The notes below the pieces were generated by a model, which was not told the DNA's origin, searched no databases, and was given only the letters and a program-made list of their open reading frames with translations. This document shows, in pieces, positions 8,705-16,901 of a stretch of DNA of 34,597 bases; positions within the stretch are counted from its first letter, which is position 1, and the number at the start of each line of letters is the position of its first letter. The DNA is taken from the NCBI GenBank assembly GCA_003210735.1, contig QCUM01000021.1:1-34597 (forward strand), read 5' to 3'. A program made the translations under genes and the position numbers. Source of the DNA: Synechococcus sp. AG-679-D13 (GTDB lineage Bacteria > Cyanobacteriota > Cyanobacteriia > PCC-6307 > Cyanobiaceae).

Positions 8705-10243
8705 ATGCGCATCCTGTTCGCAGCTGCGGAGTGCGCACCGATGGTGAAAGTTGGGGGGATGGGTGATGTAGTCGGTTCCTTGCCGCCAGCCCTGGCCCGA
8801 TTGGGGCATGACGTCCGCTTGATCATGCCGGGCTACTCCAAGCTCTGGAGTTCCCTTGAGATCAGCGCGGATCCGATCTGGCGGGCCCAGACGATGGGCA
8901 CAGAGTTCGCGGTTTATGAGTCGAAGCATCCCAGCAACGGGATGACCATTTACCTCGTGGGTCACCCGGTCTTTGACCCGGAGCGCGTGTATGGGGGTGA
9001 GGATGAAGACTGGCGCTTCACCTTCTTCGCCAGCGCAGCGGCGGAGTTTTCCTGGAATGTCTGGAAGCCGCAGGTGCTGCACTGCCATGACTGGCACACC
9101 GGCATGATCCCGGTCTGGATGCATCAGGACCCTGAGATCAGCACGGTCTTCACCATCCACAACCTCAAATATCAAGGCCCCTGGCGCTGGAAGCTGGACC
9201 GGATGACCTGGTGCCCCTGGTACATGCAGGGCGATCACACGATGGCGGCAGCCCTGTTGTACGCCGAGCGGGTCAACGCTGTTTCCCCCACCTATGCCCA
9301 GGAGATCCGCACCGTGGAGTACGGCGAGAAGCTCGATGGCCTCCTGAATTTCATATCGGGCAAATTACGCGGCATCCTCAACGGCATCGATCTTGAGGCC
9401 TGGAACCCAGCCACCGATCGCGCCCTGCCTGCCAATTTCAGTGCGGATGACCTCTCGGGCAAGGCCGTTTGCAAACGGACCCTGCAGGAGCGGATGGGTC
9501 TTGAGGTGCGTGATGAAGCCTTTGTTCTCGGCATGGTGAGTCGCCTCGTCGACCAAAAAGGAGTTGATCTGCTGCTGCAAGTTGCCGATCGCCTGCTGGC
9601 ATACACCGACACCCAGATCGTTGTGCTGGGGACCGGTGATCGCGGGCTGGAGAGCGGCCTGTGGCAGCTGGCTTCCCGCTACCCGGGTCGCTGTGCTGTG
9701 TTTCTCACCTACGACGACGATCTCTCCCGTCTGATTTATGCCGGCAGCGATGCCTTCCTGATGCCAAGCCGTTTCGAGCCCTGCGGCATCAGTCAGCTGT
9801 ATGCCATGCGCTATGGCTCCATCCCGGTGGTGCGCAAGGTGGGTGGCCTTGTGGACACCGTTCCGCCCCACAACCCTGCTGAGGCAAGCGGGACCGGATT
9901 CTGTTTCGATCGCTTTGAGCCGATCGACTTCTACACCGCCCTTGTTCGTGCCTGGGAGGCCTACCGCCATCGCGACAGCTGGGCCGAACTGCAGCGCCGT
10001 GGCATGACGACGGACTACAGCTGGGATCGCTCCGCAGCTGCTTACGACGCCATGTACCGCGACGTATGCGGCATCAAGGAACCAACCCCGGATGCTGCTC
10101 TGGTGGAGCAGTTCTCTCAGGGACAGGACGCCGACCCCTCGCGTGTCGATGATGGGGAGATGGATGCATCACCGAACGCTCCGATGCTCAGTGGATCCAG
10201 CCGGAATCCCTTCAACCGTCTCTTCGGCCGTAAGGCTGGCTGA
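8705..10243 (+). CDS. glgA: Glycogen synthase (ADP-glucose type, GT5)
   Basis: A 512-residue glycosyltransferase that extends alpha-1,4-glucan from ADP-glucose. The N-terminal GT5 catalytic domain begins [20 protein letters not shown], the ADP-glucose KxGG motif being KVGGMGDVV at residues 15-23. [14 protein letters not shown] and [10 protein letters not shown] follow. The C-terminal GT1 domain has [15 protein letters not shown] and the active-site [19 protein letters not shown]. Cyanobacteria often carry two glycogen synthases; which type this is cannot be told by eye. The last ~50 residues are low-complexity and poorly conserved. ATG start. Confidence 0.96.
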   Translation: MRILFAAAECAPMVKVGGMGDVVGSLPPALARLGHDVRLIMPGYSKLWSSLEISADPIWRAQTMGTEFAVYESKHPSNGMTIYLVGHPVFDPERVYGGEDEDWRFTFFASAAAEFSWNVWKPQVLHCHDWHTGMIPVWMHQDPEISTVFTIHNLKYQGPWRWKLDRMTWCPWYMQGDHTMAAALLYAERVNAVSPTYAQEIRTVEYGEKLDGLLNFISGKLRGILNGIDLEAWNPATDRALPANFSADDLSGKAVCKRTLQERMGLEVRDEAFVLGMVSRLVDQKGVDLLLQVADRLLAYTDTQIVVLGTGDRGLESGLWQLASRYPGRCAVFLTYDDDLSRLIYAGSDAFLMPSRFEPCGISQLYAMRYGSIPVVRKVGGLVDTVPPHNPAEASGTGFCFDRFEPIDFYTALVRAWEAYRHRDSWAELQRRGMTTDYSWDRSAAAYDAMYRDVCGIKEPTPDAALVEQFSQGQDADPSRVDDGEMDASPNAPMLSGSSRNPFNRLFGRKAG

Positions 10244-10245
10244 CC

Positions 10246-10974
10246 TTGCCCAACCTCCCGGCGCCCTACGTCAGCCCCTGGAAGGATCTGGCCCGAAATT
10301 TACGGGCCCTCTGGGCAGACCTGGGGCTTCGGGCACGGGAGCTGTGGCGTCGGAACCGAGAGGGTGATCTCTCGGTTCCTGCCTTCTGGCCCACGGATCT
10401 GGCTCCGCTGTTCTGGCCGTTGCTGCTGGCCTTTTCCCTGGCCCTGCTGGTGAGTGCTGGGGTGCAGTTGAATGCTCTGCGACCTTCTGCCGAATCGGAA
10501 GCCCCACAAAGCTCCAGCCAGGTTGAAGCGCCACCAATCCCCCCTGAGGTGACTCTGCCGAAGCCGTTTCAAGCTGCACCGGCTCTGCCGACTCCTGTGC
10601 GGGAGCTGCCGGCACCCGTTACTCAGCCGACTGTTGAGCCAGATCCAGCGCTTGTTACGGATGAGCCTCAGACTCCCGTTGCTCTTTTGCTGGACCCCCT
10701 GCTTGATCTTTTTCTGGATGGATCGGCCCCCGAAGGTGTTCTGGAGGAAGCCCGTCCTGAACCGGCCGATAACCGCCTTGTGTTGCGTGTGACGGAAGCC
10801 TGGTGGCAGCTGGCGGAGAGTGAGCGTTCGGATCTGGCGCAAACCTGGCAGGAACGCAGTCTTCGATTGGGTTACAGCGAGTTGCGATTGGTCAATGGAA
10901 ACGACCGTCTGCTCGCTCGCTCAGCCCGTGTCGGCGACGGCATGATTCTGTTCAACAACGTCCCACCGGCATGA
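10246..10974 (+). CDS. Single-pass membrane protein of unknown function
   Basis: A 242-residue protein beginning at TTG 10246, two bases after glgA. An N-terminal basic stretch (residues 10-40) precedes one transmembrane helix at about 54-74 (FWPLLLAFSLALLVSAGVQL). A Pro/Glu-rich linker of roughly 80 residues follows (about 80-145), then a C-terminal globular part from about 165 (LVLRVTEAWWQLAESERSDL). It overlaps murF by 4 bp (ATGA), so translation of the two is probably coupled. This suggests, without proving it, a link to the cell envelope. I do not recognise a named family. Confidence 0.82.
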   Translation: MPNLPAPYVSPWKDLARNLRALWADLGLRARELWRRNREGDLSVPAFWPTDLAPLFWPLLLAFSLALLVSAGVQLNALRPSAESEAPQSSSQVEAPPIPPEVTLPKPFQAAPALPTPVRELPAPVTQPTVEPDPALVTDEPQTPVALLLDPLLDLFLDGSAPEGVLEEARPEPADNRLVLRVTEAWWQLAESERSDLAQTWQERSLRLGYSELRLVNGNDRLLARSARVGDGMILFNNVPPA

Positions 10975-12335
10975 CCCTGCTGTTGCAGCAGCTGAGCGAT
11001 CTCTGGGGCGCTCCCCGCGCTGGTTGCGTGGATCCTTCCGCACCTATCGGCAGGGTTTGCACCGACAGCCGTCAGCTCCGCCCGGGTGATTTCTTTGTGC
11101 CCCTGGTCGGTGAACGCTTCGATGGGCACCGGTTTCTCACCCAGCTGCCGGACAAGGGCGTCGATGCCGCTGTTGTGGCCAGCGGTTGGGAGCATTCCGT
11201 GCCGCCGGGGGTGCTGCATTGGTGCGTTGAGGACACCCTGGTGGCGTATCAGCAGCTGGCATTGCTGCACCGCCGTTCCCTCGGCCATCCGCTGGTCGCG
11301 GTGACTGGTTCTGCGGGGAAGACCACCACCCGTGAATTGATCCGTGCAGCCCTGGCGCCCCTCGGTTCCGTCTGCGCCAGTGAAGGCAACAACAACAATG
11401 ATGTGGGTGTTCCGCTCACCGTTCTGGAATCGACTGCTGGAGATGCAGCCGTGGTGATCGAGATGGGGATGCGCGGCCCAGGTGAGATCGCCCGGTTGTC
11501 CCGCTGCTGCGAACCCGATGTTGCCGTGATCACCAACATCGGCACCGCCCACATCGGAAGGCTTGGCAGCCGCGCGGCAATCGCGGCCGCCAAGGGCGAG
11601 ATCACCGCTGCGTTGAAGCCGGATGGCCTCGTGGTGATCCCCGCAGGAGATGCCTTGCTGGAGACCACCTTGGCGGCGATCTGGAGTGGACGGGTGTGCC
11701 GGGTGCAGTTGGCCGATGATCCCAGCACAAACCCTGAACTGCCGCCAGCCGATCTGATTGGATCGGTCGCGGCTGATCAGCTGGTGGTGAACGGGGTTTC
11801 TCTTCCCCTTCCTCTGGAGGGAGTCCACAACGCCCGCAACCTGATGCTTGCCGTATCCGTTGCACAGGAGCTCGGGCTGAACACCGCCCAGCTTCAGTCC
11901 ATGCAGGTGGCGATGAGCGGGGGACGCAACCGACGTTTTCAACAGGGGGGACTCACCGTTCTGGACGAGACCTACAACGCCTCCCCTGAGGCGATGTTTG
12001 CCGCTCTGGATTTGTTGGCTGCTCAGCCCGGTCGTCGTTTCGCCGTACTTGGAACGATGTTGGAGCTGGGGGACAGCAGTCTGGAGCTGCACCGCCAGGT
12101 GGCCGCCCGTGCCGCCGAACTCGGGCTCGATGGTCTGGTTGTGGTTGATGCCGGCGAGGAGGGACGGGTGATGCAGCAGGCTGCCTCCGGACTGAAACGT
12201 CTGGCGCGCGTGGGCACTCCGCAGGAGGCCGAGTCACCCCTGACGGAATGGCTCGCTGCTGGTGATGTTCTACTGCTCAAGGCCAGTCGCGGTGTGGCTC
12301 TTGAACGACTCCTTCCTCAGCTGCCGTTGCTCTAA
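10971..12335 (+). CDS. murF: MurF, UDP-MurNAc-tripeptide:D-Ala-D-Ala ligase
   Basis: A 454-residue Mur ligase adding D-Ala-D-Ala to the UDP-MurNAc-tripeptide, the last cytoplasmic step of peptidoglycan precursor assembly. The N-terminal domain has CTDSRQLRPGDFFVPLVGER; the ATP-binding P-loop is GSAGKTTTREL (residues 113-123). The central domain carries GNNNNDVGVPLTVL and VIEMGMRGPGEIARL. The C-terminal domain includes LDETYNASPEAM and VLGTMLELG. Length is normal. It is translationally coupled to the membrane protein upstream and faces glmU tail to tail with a 9-bp gap. Confidence 0.97.
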   Translation: MTLLLQQLSDLWGAPRAGCVDPSAPIGRVCTDSRQLRPGDFFVPLVGERFDGHRFLTQLPDKGVDAAVVASGWEHSVPPGVLHWCVEDTLVAYQQLALLHRRSLGHPLVAVTGSAGKTTTRELIRAALAPLGSVCASEGNNNNDVGVPLTVLESTAGDAAVVIEMGMRGPGEIARLSRCCEPDVAVITNIGTAHIGRLGSRAAIAAAKGEITAALKPDGLVVIPAGDALLETTLAAIWSGRVCRVQLADDPSTNPELPPADLIGSVAADQLVVNGVSLPLPLEGVHNARNLMLAVSVAQELGLNTAQLQSMQVAMSGGRNRRFQQGGLTVLDETYNASPEAMFAALDLLAAQPGRRFAVLGTMLELGDSSLELHRQVAARAAELGLDGLVVVDAGEEGRVMQQAASGLKRLARVGTPQEAESPLTEWLAAGDVLLLKASRGVALERLLPQLPLL

Positions 12336-12344
12336 ACGCCGAGC

Positions 12345-13697
12345 TCACTCCCCCCTTGATGCCCAGCCTTCCTTGGTCATCTGCTTGGCACGACCAATCG
12401 CAAGGGAACCATCCGGCACATTTTTGGTGATTGTTGACCCAGCTCCGATGGTCACCTGATCGCCGATGGCTACAGGTGCAACCAGCACTGAATTGGCTCC
12501 CGTTTTGCTGTTATTTCCGATGCGTGTGAGGTGCTTGTTCACCCCGTCATAGTTGGCGGTGATGGTGCCGGCGCCCACATTGACGTTCGTGCCCAGGCTT
12601 GCGTCGCCGATGTAGCTGAGGTGATTCACTTTGCTTCCGGCCCCCAGCTGACTTTTCTTCACCTCCACGAAGTTGCCAATGCGGCAGCCATCGCCAACCT
12701 CGGCAGCAGGACGGAGGTGGGCAAAGGGGCCGATGGCTACATCGTTTCCAACGCTTGCTTCACGCACGACCGAATGCAGCACGGTGACATTGGCACCCAG
12801 CGAAGCGTTTTCAACCAGACTCCCCGGTCCGATCCGGCAGTTGTCGCCGATTTGGCAGTTGCCGCGGAAATGCGTCTGCGGTTCGATCACAACATCCCGC
12901 CCGAAGCTGCAGCCTTCACTCAGCGTGCAGCTGTCCGGATCAATGAAGCTGACCCCCTCATCCATCCAGTGGTTGCGCAGCCGCTGTTGAAGCAGGGCCT
13001 CACACTGGGCCAGCTGACGCCGGTTGTTGATGCCGTTGACTTCGTCAGCATCCGCCACCTCCAGATGCATGGCACAGGGCAACATCTCCACGGTGTCCGT
13101 GAGGTAGAGCTCACCCTGATCGTTGTCGGTGCTCAACTTCGGAAGCACCTCGGCCAGTGCAGACCAGTTGAAGCAGTAAATCCCTGCGTTGGTTAAGTCG
13201 TTGCTTCGTTGTTCTTCGCTGCAGTCGCGATGCTCAACGATGCTGCTCACGATGCCTTTCGTATCGGCAAACACACGGCCATATCCCGTCGGATCAGCGA
13301 GCCGAGCCGTTAGGAGCGTCACATCGGCACCGCTGCTCCGGTGTTGGCTGACAAGAGCATCGATGGTTTCAGCGCGCAGAAGAGGCACATCACCGTTCAG
13401 CACAAGAAGTTCGCCTTCGAAGTCCTTGAGAGCTGGAATCAGCTGCTGCACCGCGTGCCCTGTGCCTTTCTGAGGCTGCTGAAGCACGAATTCCAGTCCT
13501 CCTGTTGAAGCCAGCTGCTGCTCCACCCGTTCAGCCTGATGCCCAACGATCAACAGACGCCGTTCAGGCTTCAGGTTGGCTGCACTGGAGAGCACTCGTT
13601 CTACAAGGGTCGCACCGGCCAGGGGTTGCAGCACTTTGGGCAGAGCGCTCTTCATACGGGTGCCTTTCCCGGCTGCCAGAACGGCTACGGCGAGCAT
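12345..13697 (-). CDS. glmU: GlmU, bifunctional GlcN-1-P acetyltransferase / GlcNAc-1-P uridyltransferase
   Basis: A 450-residue bifunctional enzyme making UDP-GlcNAc for peptidoglycan and lipopolysaccharide. The N-terminal uridyltransferase has [20 protein letters not shown] (residues 7-26), LNGDVPLL and [10 protein letters not shown]. From about residue 250 a left-handed beta-helix of hexapeptide repeats forms the acetyltransferase; [14 protein letters not shown] contains the catalytic His and [17 protein letters not shown] is typical. The ATG start is followed at once by the conserved first strand. It converges on murF, a partner pathway gene. About 400 bp of AT-rich sequence lies upstream. 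Confidence 0.97.
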   Translation of the reverse strand: MLAVAVLAAGKGTRMKSALPKVLQPLAGATLVERVLSSAANLKPERRLLIVGHQAERVEQQLASTGGLEFVLQQPQKGTGHAVQQLIPALKDFEGELLVLNGDVPLLRAETIDALVSQHRSSGADVTLLTARLADPTGYGRVFADTKGIVSSIVEHRDCSEEQRSNDLTNAGIYCFNWSALAEVLPKLSTDNDQGELYLTDTVEMLPCAMHLEVADADEVNGINNRRQLAQCEALLQQRLRNHWMDEGVSFIDPDSCTLSEGCSFGRDVVIEPQTHFRGNCQIGDNCRIGPGSLVENASLGANVTVLHSVVREASVGNDVAIGPFAHLRPAAEVGDGCRIGNFVEVKKSQLGAGSKVNHLSYIGDASLGTNVNVGAGTITANYDGVNKHLTRIGNNSKTGANSVLVAPVAIGDQVTIGAGSTITKNVPDGSLAIGRAKQMTKEGWASRGE

Positions 13698-14103
13698 GCG
13701 GAGGTTGGTTAAGACGGGCGGAATCTACCGGGATATGTCCAAGACAACCTCCTCTTTATGCATTGCAAAGCGATGCCTGCACGCTTGGCGATTCAGATCG
13801 CATCGTTAATGCGAAGTGATTGACTGAAATCAACGGCTTAAAGGCTACTTTATTGCTGATATGTTGCGCCAGGGTTTTGATGTGTGACCGCTTTGTTTTT
13901 TCCTTGACTCGCCAAATGATTACGGCTTGGGTTGGTTGACTGTTTTCCTCATTTGGTCGGCTGTCCAGATGGCGGTCTGCCGACTGAGACCTAAACAAGA
14001 AGAGAATATTAAATCTAAAGTAATCAATAAAAAGCAGTTTTGGCGTGCTGTTTGATCACGATGCTTCCAGAGATTTTTCTATCGTGAAAAACCGATTTTT
14101 ACA
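13698..14103. other. 406-bp non-coding stretch upstream of glmU
   Basis: No convincing gene is seen. An 80-codon minus-strand frame at 13756-13998 has no hydrophobic or family pattern and looks like chance. A perfect 6-bp hairpin (TCGCAT / ATGCGA, 5-nt loop) lies at 13798-13814 with no T-run. The stretch marks the change from GC-rich core sequence to the AT-rich islet and presumably holds the glmU promoter. Confidence 0.5.
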
Positions 14104-14241
14104 TTGAACAATCTGTCTAAAAAACTAGATCAGCATTGGAACTATCTTTGGTGGAAGAAGCGTGTCGTGCATCTACTCAAAATCAAGCGAGTTGATGACG
14201 CTGCTGCTTTGTATGACGAATTTTCGAGAAACGAAAAATAA
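14104..14241 (+). CDS. Putative 45-residue basic small protein
   Basis: Starting at TTG 14104, this frame encodes a compact peptide with a clear pattern: NNLSKKLDQHWNYLWWKKRV, then VHLLKIKRVDDAAALYDEF, ending SRNEK. It is rich in Trp, Lys and Arg and looks helical and amphipathic. The frame is open upstream to a TGA at 14053 but offers no ATG or GTG, so either TTG is used or this is the remnant of a longer gene. It lies alone in the AT-rich islet. Not recognised. Confidence 0.4.
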   Translation: MNNLSKKLDQHWNYLWWKKRVVHLLKIKRVDDAAALYDEFSRNEK

Positions 14242-14322
14242 TTTTATTGATGTGAATCTGGACCAGACTTCGAGTCAGTTTTGTGTTTTTTAAACGCTGT
14301 ATAACGACTTGAGCAAAAAAAA

Positions 14323-14343
14323 TCCCTGCCTCAGAGACAGGGA
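14323..14343 (-). terminator. Intrinsic terminator of the cyAbrB gene
   Basis: Read on the minus strand, TCCCTG and CAGGGA form a 6-bp stem around a 9-nt loop and are followed directly by a run of eight T (A-run at 14315-14322 on the plus strand). It lies 29 bp past the cyAbrB stop codon. This is the clearest intrinsic terminator in the window. Confidence 0.85.
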
Positions 14344-14372
14344 GATTATCAACTGAATGAACTAATCAGTGA

Positions 14373-14795
14373 TCAGTCTTCAGCTGTGCTTGGGTCGGCT
14401 TCACCTTCGTCGCTGACACCCTCTGCGCCGCTTGCTCTATCAGCCGCTGCTCCTACAGGAGTCAATCTGATCGCTTTCTTGCCCAGCTTGATTTCAAACT
14501 CATCGCCGGGCTCAAGATTCAACATGGCTGTGTAAGCCTTGCCGACCAAGAGATTTCCGTTTCCCTGGACTTTGGCGGTGTAACGCAACTTTCGGCCGGC
14601 CTTTCCGATAGCGGCCCCATCGCCTGCAAGGTTGATTCCTTTCGCTGTTAGCAGGGCTTCGTAGAAAGCAGTGAATGCAACACGGGTGGAGCCGTCTGCC
14701 TTGGTTTTTGTGTAGCCGCACTGTGTCGCGAGCTCGGTCTTTGAGACATCGCCAACTTCTTTGACCTTGGCGAGGAGCTCAGAACCAGTCAGCAT
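14373..14795 (-). CDS. cyAbrB family transcriptional regulator
   Basis: A 140-residue protein matching the cyanobacterial AbrB-like (cyAbrB) family. The N-terminal helical part reads MLTGSELLAKVKEVGDVSKT, with CGYTKTKADGSTRVAFTAFY and GRKLRYTAKVQGNGNLLVGK after it. The C-terminal AbrB-like DNA-binding part is MLNLEPGDEFEIKLGKKAIR followed by LTPVG. A low-complexity acidic tail (from about 118) ends it. Known family members regulate carbon and nitrogen metabolism genes in cyanobacteria and bind DNA with low specificity. It sits alone between an AT-rich leader and its own terminator, so it is probably monocistronic. Confidence 0.93.
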   Translation of the reverse strand: MLTGSELLAKVKEVGDVSKTELATQCGYTKTKADGSTRVAFTAFYEALLTAKGINLAGDGAAIGKAGRKLRYTAKVQGNGNLLVGKAYTAMLNLEPGDEFEIKLGKKAIRLTPVGAAADRASGAEGVSDEGEADPSTAED

Positions 14796-15291
14796 TGCTT
14801 CTGTTATTTGTTGAATATAAAAACGCTACCAGTCGTTTGAGCGATAATGGGAATCGTGGTGCCAGATTCTCATCAGTTCCCAATTTGGTTTTGAGCAGAT
14901 TGTTGCCCCCGCTCAGTCAAGCGGCGGATGAGTCGACTGATGAGTTTGAACTGTTGTTTGGATTCTGACTGACGTTTGAAGTGGCGACTTCAATCGATCT
15001 CAGTTTTAGAAGAGATGAGTTTCACTGCTAAAATGTCAACGTTGATGACATGAAACCTTGTAGGGGCTAAGAGGTGCATTGTTAACTGTAAGAAAAGCCC
15101 CATTGTCGTTTTTTGGCCTCGACAAGCTGGATTTGCTTCGGCAGCGTTTCGCACCATGCCAGTCGCTTGATGGATGGCGGACAGCACTGTACTCACTGGT
15201 ATTCCACTGATCACCATGTCTTTCGTTGTGCATCATCTCTCATAAACAGCCTTCTTATTTTGTCAGTATGTAGGAATACAAAATTCTTCCA
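14796..15291. other. 496-bp intergenic region with two hairpins
   Basis: No convincing coding frame is seen; a 75-codon minus frame at 14990-15217 looks random. A perfect 7-bp stem with a 4-nt loop lies at 14976-14993 (TTGAAGT, loop GGCG, ACTTCAA). A second inverted repeat, GGGGCT at 15063-15068 and AGCCCC at 15096-15101, encloses 27 nt and is followed after 7 nt by six T (15109-15114). Together they could be the end of a small RNA, but no known family signature is recognised. Confidence 0.4.
14814..14819 (-). promoter_or_regulatory. Candidate -10 box (TATATT) for cyAbrB
   Basis: On the minus strand TATATT lies 18 bp upstream of the cyAbrB ATG. The hexamer 17 bp further upstream is GCTCAA, a poor -35. 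Position and composition are right for a housekeeping promoter, but nothing else supports it. Confidence 0.3.
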
Positions 15292-15591
15292 ATGCGTCAT
15301 TCGCTGATTGTGTGTGCAGTACTATTTTTGAGTGGATTCAGCGCTTCAGCTATCCCAGCCATGGATCAACTTGACATCCAATTGGAGGGAGAAGCAGAAG
15401 GATGGCTGAATGCAACCTGTACTTACTATGAACTGGGCTGGATCTCACAAACCAATGCGAAAGTAGCACTTGAGCGCATTCTTTTACAAGCAGGCCATTT
15501 TCTAGACCGTGAGGAAGTTCAGAGGGCTCAAAAAGCTGCACTTACGAGAGATCCTGATTGCAAATATATATGGCCTGTATTATCTCACTGA
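15292..15591 (+). CDS. Small exported protein of unknown function
   Basis: A 99-residue protein with a clear N-terminal signal peptide (MRHSLIVCAVLFLSGFSASA, probable cleavage near residue 20). The mature part of about 78 residues is acidic and helical and holds two cysteines: one in ATCTYYELGWIS and one in RDPDCKYIWP near the end. They could form one disulfide in the periplasm. This architecture resembles short secreted proteins common in marine picocyanobacteria, but I cannot name a family. ATG start; no operon partner. Confidence 0.75.
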   Translation: MRHSLIVCAVLFLSGFSASAIPAMDQLDIQLEGEAEGWLNATCTYYELGWISQTNAKVALERILLQAGHFLDREEVQRAQKAALTRDPDCKYIWPVLSH

Positions 15592-15812
15592 ATTCGAAGA
15601 CGTCATTGTTGAATTCGCTTATGATTTCATTTTTCTAAGGAGAAGGGGGTTGCCAAATTTATGCTTGAATGCATGAACAAACTCGCCAACCTATTGATTC
15701 ATTCTTTTTTGTGTGTTGAATGAGCTTTGTTTGTTTCAGTTTCGATGAGCCGCTATAGATTTTTGGTATGTTTCTTTTCCTCCAGCTAAAGCGCATGCTC
15801 CAAGGATTGATT

Positions 15813-16037
15813 TTAGTCTTGCATATCATCTAATAAAGTTTTGAGAGAGATTCCGCCGAAGGCAAAGGTGATTGCCATATTGATGAAAAGATAAATCAGA
15901 TTTTTTTGAGAATCGATTTCTATTCCTGTTAATGATTGGCTAGAGATTAGATTGGCAGAATTGAATACTGAGATCATTGCACATCCCGCAATAACAATTC
16001 CAGTGATTGATAAAGCTCTTCTGGCTTTTTTTGGCAT
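15813..16037 (-). CDS. Putative 74-residue membrane protein with two transmembrane segments
   Basis: ATG start at 16037 with a basic N-terminus (MPKKARRALS), a first hydrophobic segment at about 9-27 (SITGIVIAGCAMISVF) and a second at about 47-66 (LIYLFINMAITFAFGGISL), ending acidic (LLDDMQD). The charge pattern predicts both ends in the cytoplasm. The coherent hairpin topology supports coding. Not recognised; it could also be a decayed remnant. Confidence 0.6.
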   Translation of the reverse strand: MPKKARRALSITGIVIAGCAMISVFNSANLISSQSLTGIEIDSQKNLIYLFINMAITFAFGGISLKTLLDDMQD

Positions 16038-16147
16038 GATTTTTCAGAAAGAATGCTGCGAAACCTCCGCTATCAAAACCGCAAAGAAATCGCTTTCGGT
16101 TTGAACTTAACAAGATTAGCGCGCATTGCTTTGACAAGTTCTAGTCT

Positions 16148-16321
16148 TTATAGAACGATTCTAGCGTATTGAATTATTTTATCTGGCGAGATTGGCGCGA
16201 TCACCTTTCTTTTGCCCGATTCAAGCGCGATCCTGCCTGATTTTATTTTAATGGAGCATGACCGATCGATCATCGACTGAATGCAGTCAGCTGAACAATT
16301 CCCTTCCAAATTGAGAATCAT
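16148..16321 (-). CDS. Putative 57-residue small protein
   Basis: ATG at 16321 gives MILNLEGNCSADCIQSMIDR, then a basic part with SGRIALESGKRKVIAPISP and DKIIQYARIVL. A TTG at 16348 would add nine residues. No signal peptide or membrane span is seen. Support is only that composition looks protein-like and that it is third in a row of same-strand small frames (16712, 16564, 16321). Not recognised. Confidence 0.4.
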   Translation of the reverse strand: MILNLEGNCSADCIQSMIDRSCSIKIKSGRIALESGKRKVIAPISPDKIIQYARIVL

Positions 16322-16372
16322 GAATGAATGTCTCTGCTCAAGAGGCAAAAATTCAATTTGGTGTGCTGACGT

Positions 16373-16564
16373 CTACTTGTTGAACTCGTCGATCAGCAGT
16401 TTTTTTTGAAAATTAAGCTGGCGGAGCTTCTCGACATGCTGTTCATGCTCTCCGCTGCTCCAGTGGTGTGGGAAAGCGACCCGGGCCTGAAGCTCCGAGA
16501 TTTGGTTGTTGAGTTCTCTCGCTGGGTCCTCGGACCTTATTTCATTTCTACATTGGCCCAGCAT
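16373..16564 (-). CDS. Putative 63-residue coiled-coil small protein
   Basis: ATG start at 16564. Residues 16-30 (ELNNQISELQARVAF) and 40-60 (EQHVEKLRQLNFQKKLLID) have heptad-like spacing of hydrophobic residues, so a short helical hairpin or coiled coil is likely. It is highly charged and has no membrane span. It lies between two other small same-strand frames, with a 10-bp gap to the one upstream. Not recognised. Confidence 0.5.
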   Translation of the reverse strand: MLGQCRNEIRSEDPARELNNQISELQARVAFPHHWSSGEHEQHVEKLRQLNFQKKLLIDEFNK

Positions 16565-16574
16565 GCCTCTGTCG

Positions 16575-16712
16575 TCAGCGTTTCGTTATGGCAATTAACG
16601 CGACCGTTGCCGGAATTACCACGCATGCCGACCAGACAGCCCGATTGCCTCGAGCTGATGTAGCTGCATCAAGCCTGGTTCTCTGCTGAGTTCTCTGATT
16701 CGCGTCTCCCAT
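16575..16712 (-). CDS. Putative 45-residue small membrane protein
   Basis: From ATG 16712 the frame gives MGDANQRTQQRTRLDAATSA, then a single hydrophobic C-terminal segment (VWSACVVIPATVALIAI) ending in TKR. A TTG at 16802 would add 30 residues of basic sequence. A soluble polar head with a C-terminal anchor is plausible. It directly precedes the coiled-coil frame, so a small minus-strand operon is possible. Not recognised. Confidence 0.45.
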   Translation of the reverse strand: MGDANQRTQQRTRLDAATSARGNRAVWSACVVIPATVALIAITKR

Positions 16713-16901
16713 ACCAAGGTCTTTGGATGTTTTTCCCTTTATTTTGATCGGATATTTGAATTCAATTTTCTCTGTTGTGTTTGTCGCGTAAGCTCTATTC
16801 AATGCCTATAAAATTTGCAATGACAAGTTTCTGTCCGGACAATATCCACCATCTATGGAGATGATTTGTCATTATGGGTTGACACCAGTTGTTGTGATGC
16901 G

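Noticed and set aside
13756..13998. 80-codon minus frame upstream of glmU
   Set aside because: Composition is random-like, no motif or hydrophobic pattern, and no partner genes.
14905..14960. CTGATGAG at 14938-14945, resembling the hammerhead ribozyme core
   Set aside because: No GAAA box and no pairing stems are found at the needed distances.
14990..15217. 75-codon minus frame
   Set aside because: It crosses both inverted repeats, lacks a clear protein pattern and has no neighbours on that strand; chance is more likely.
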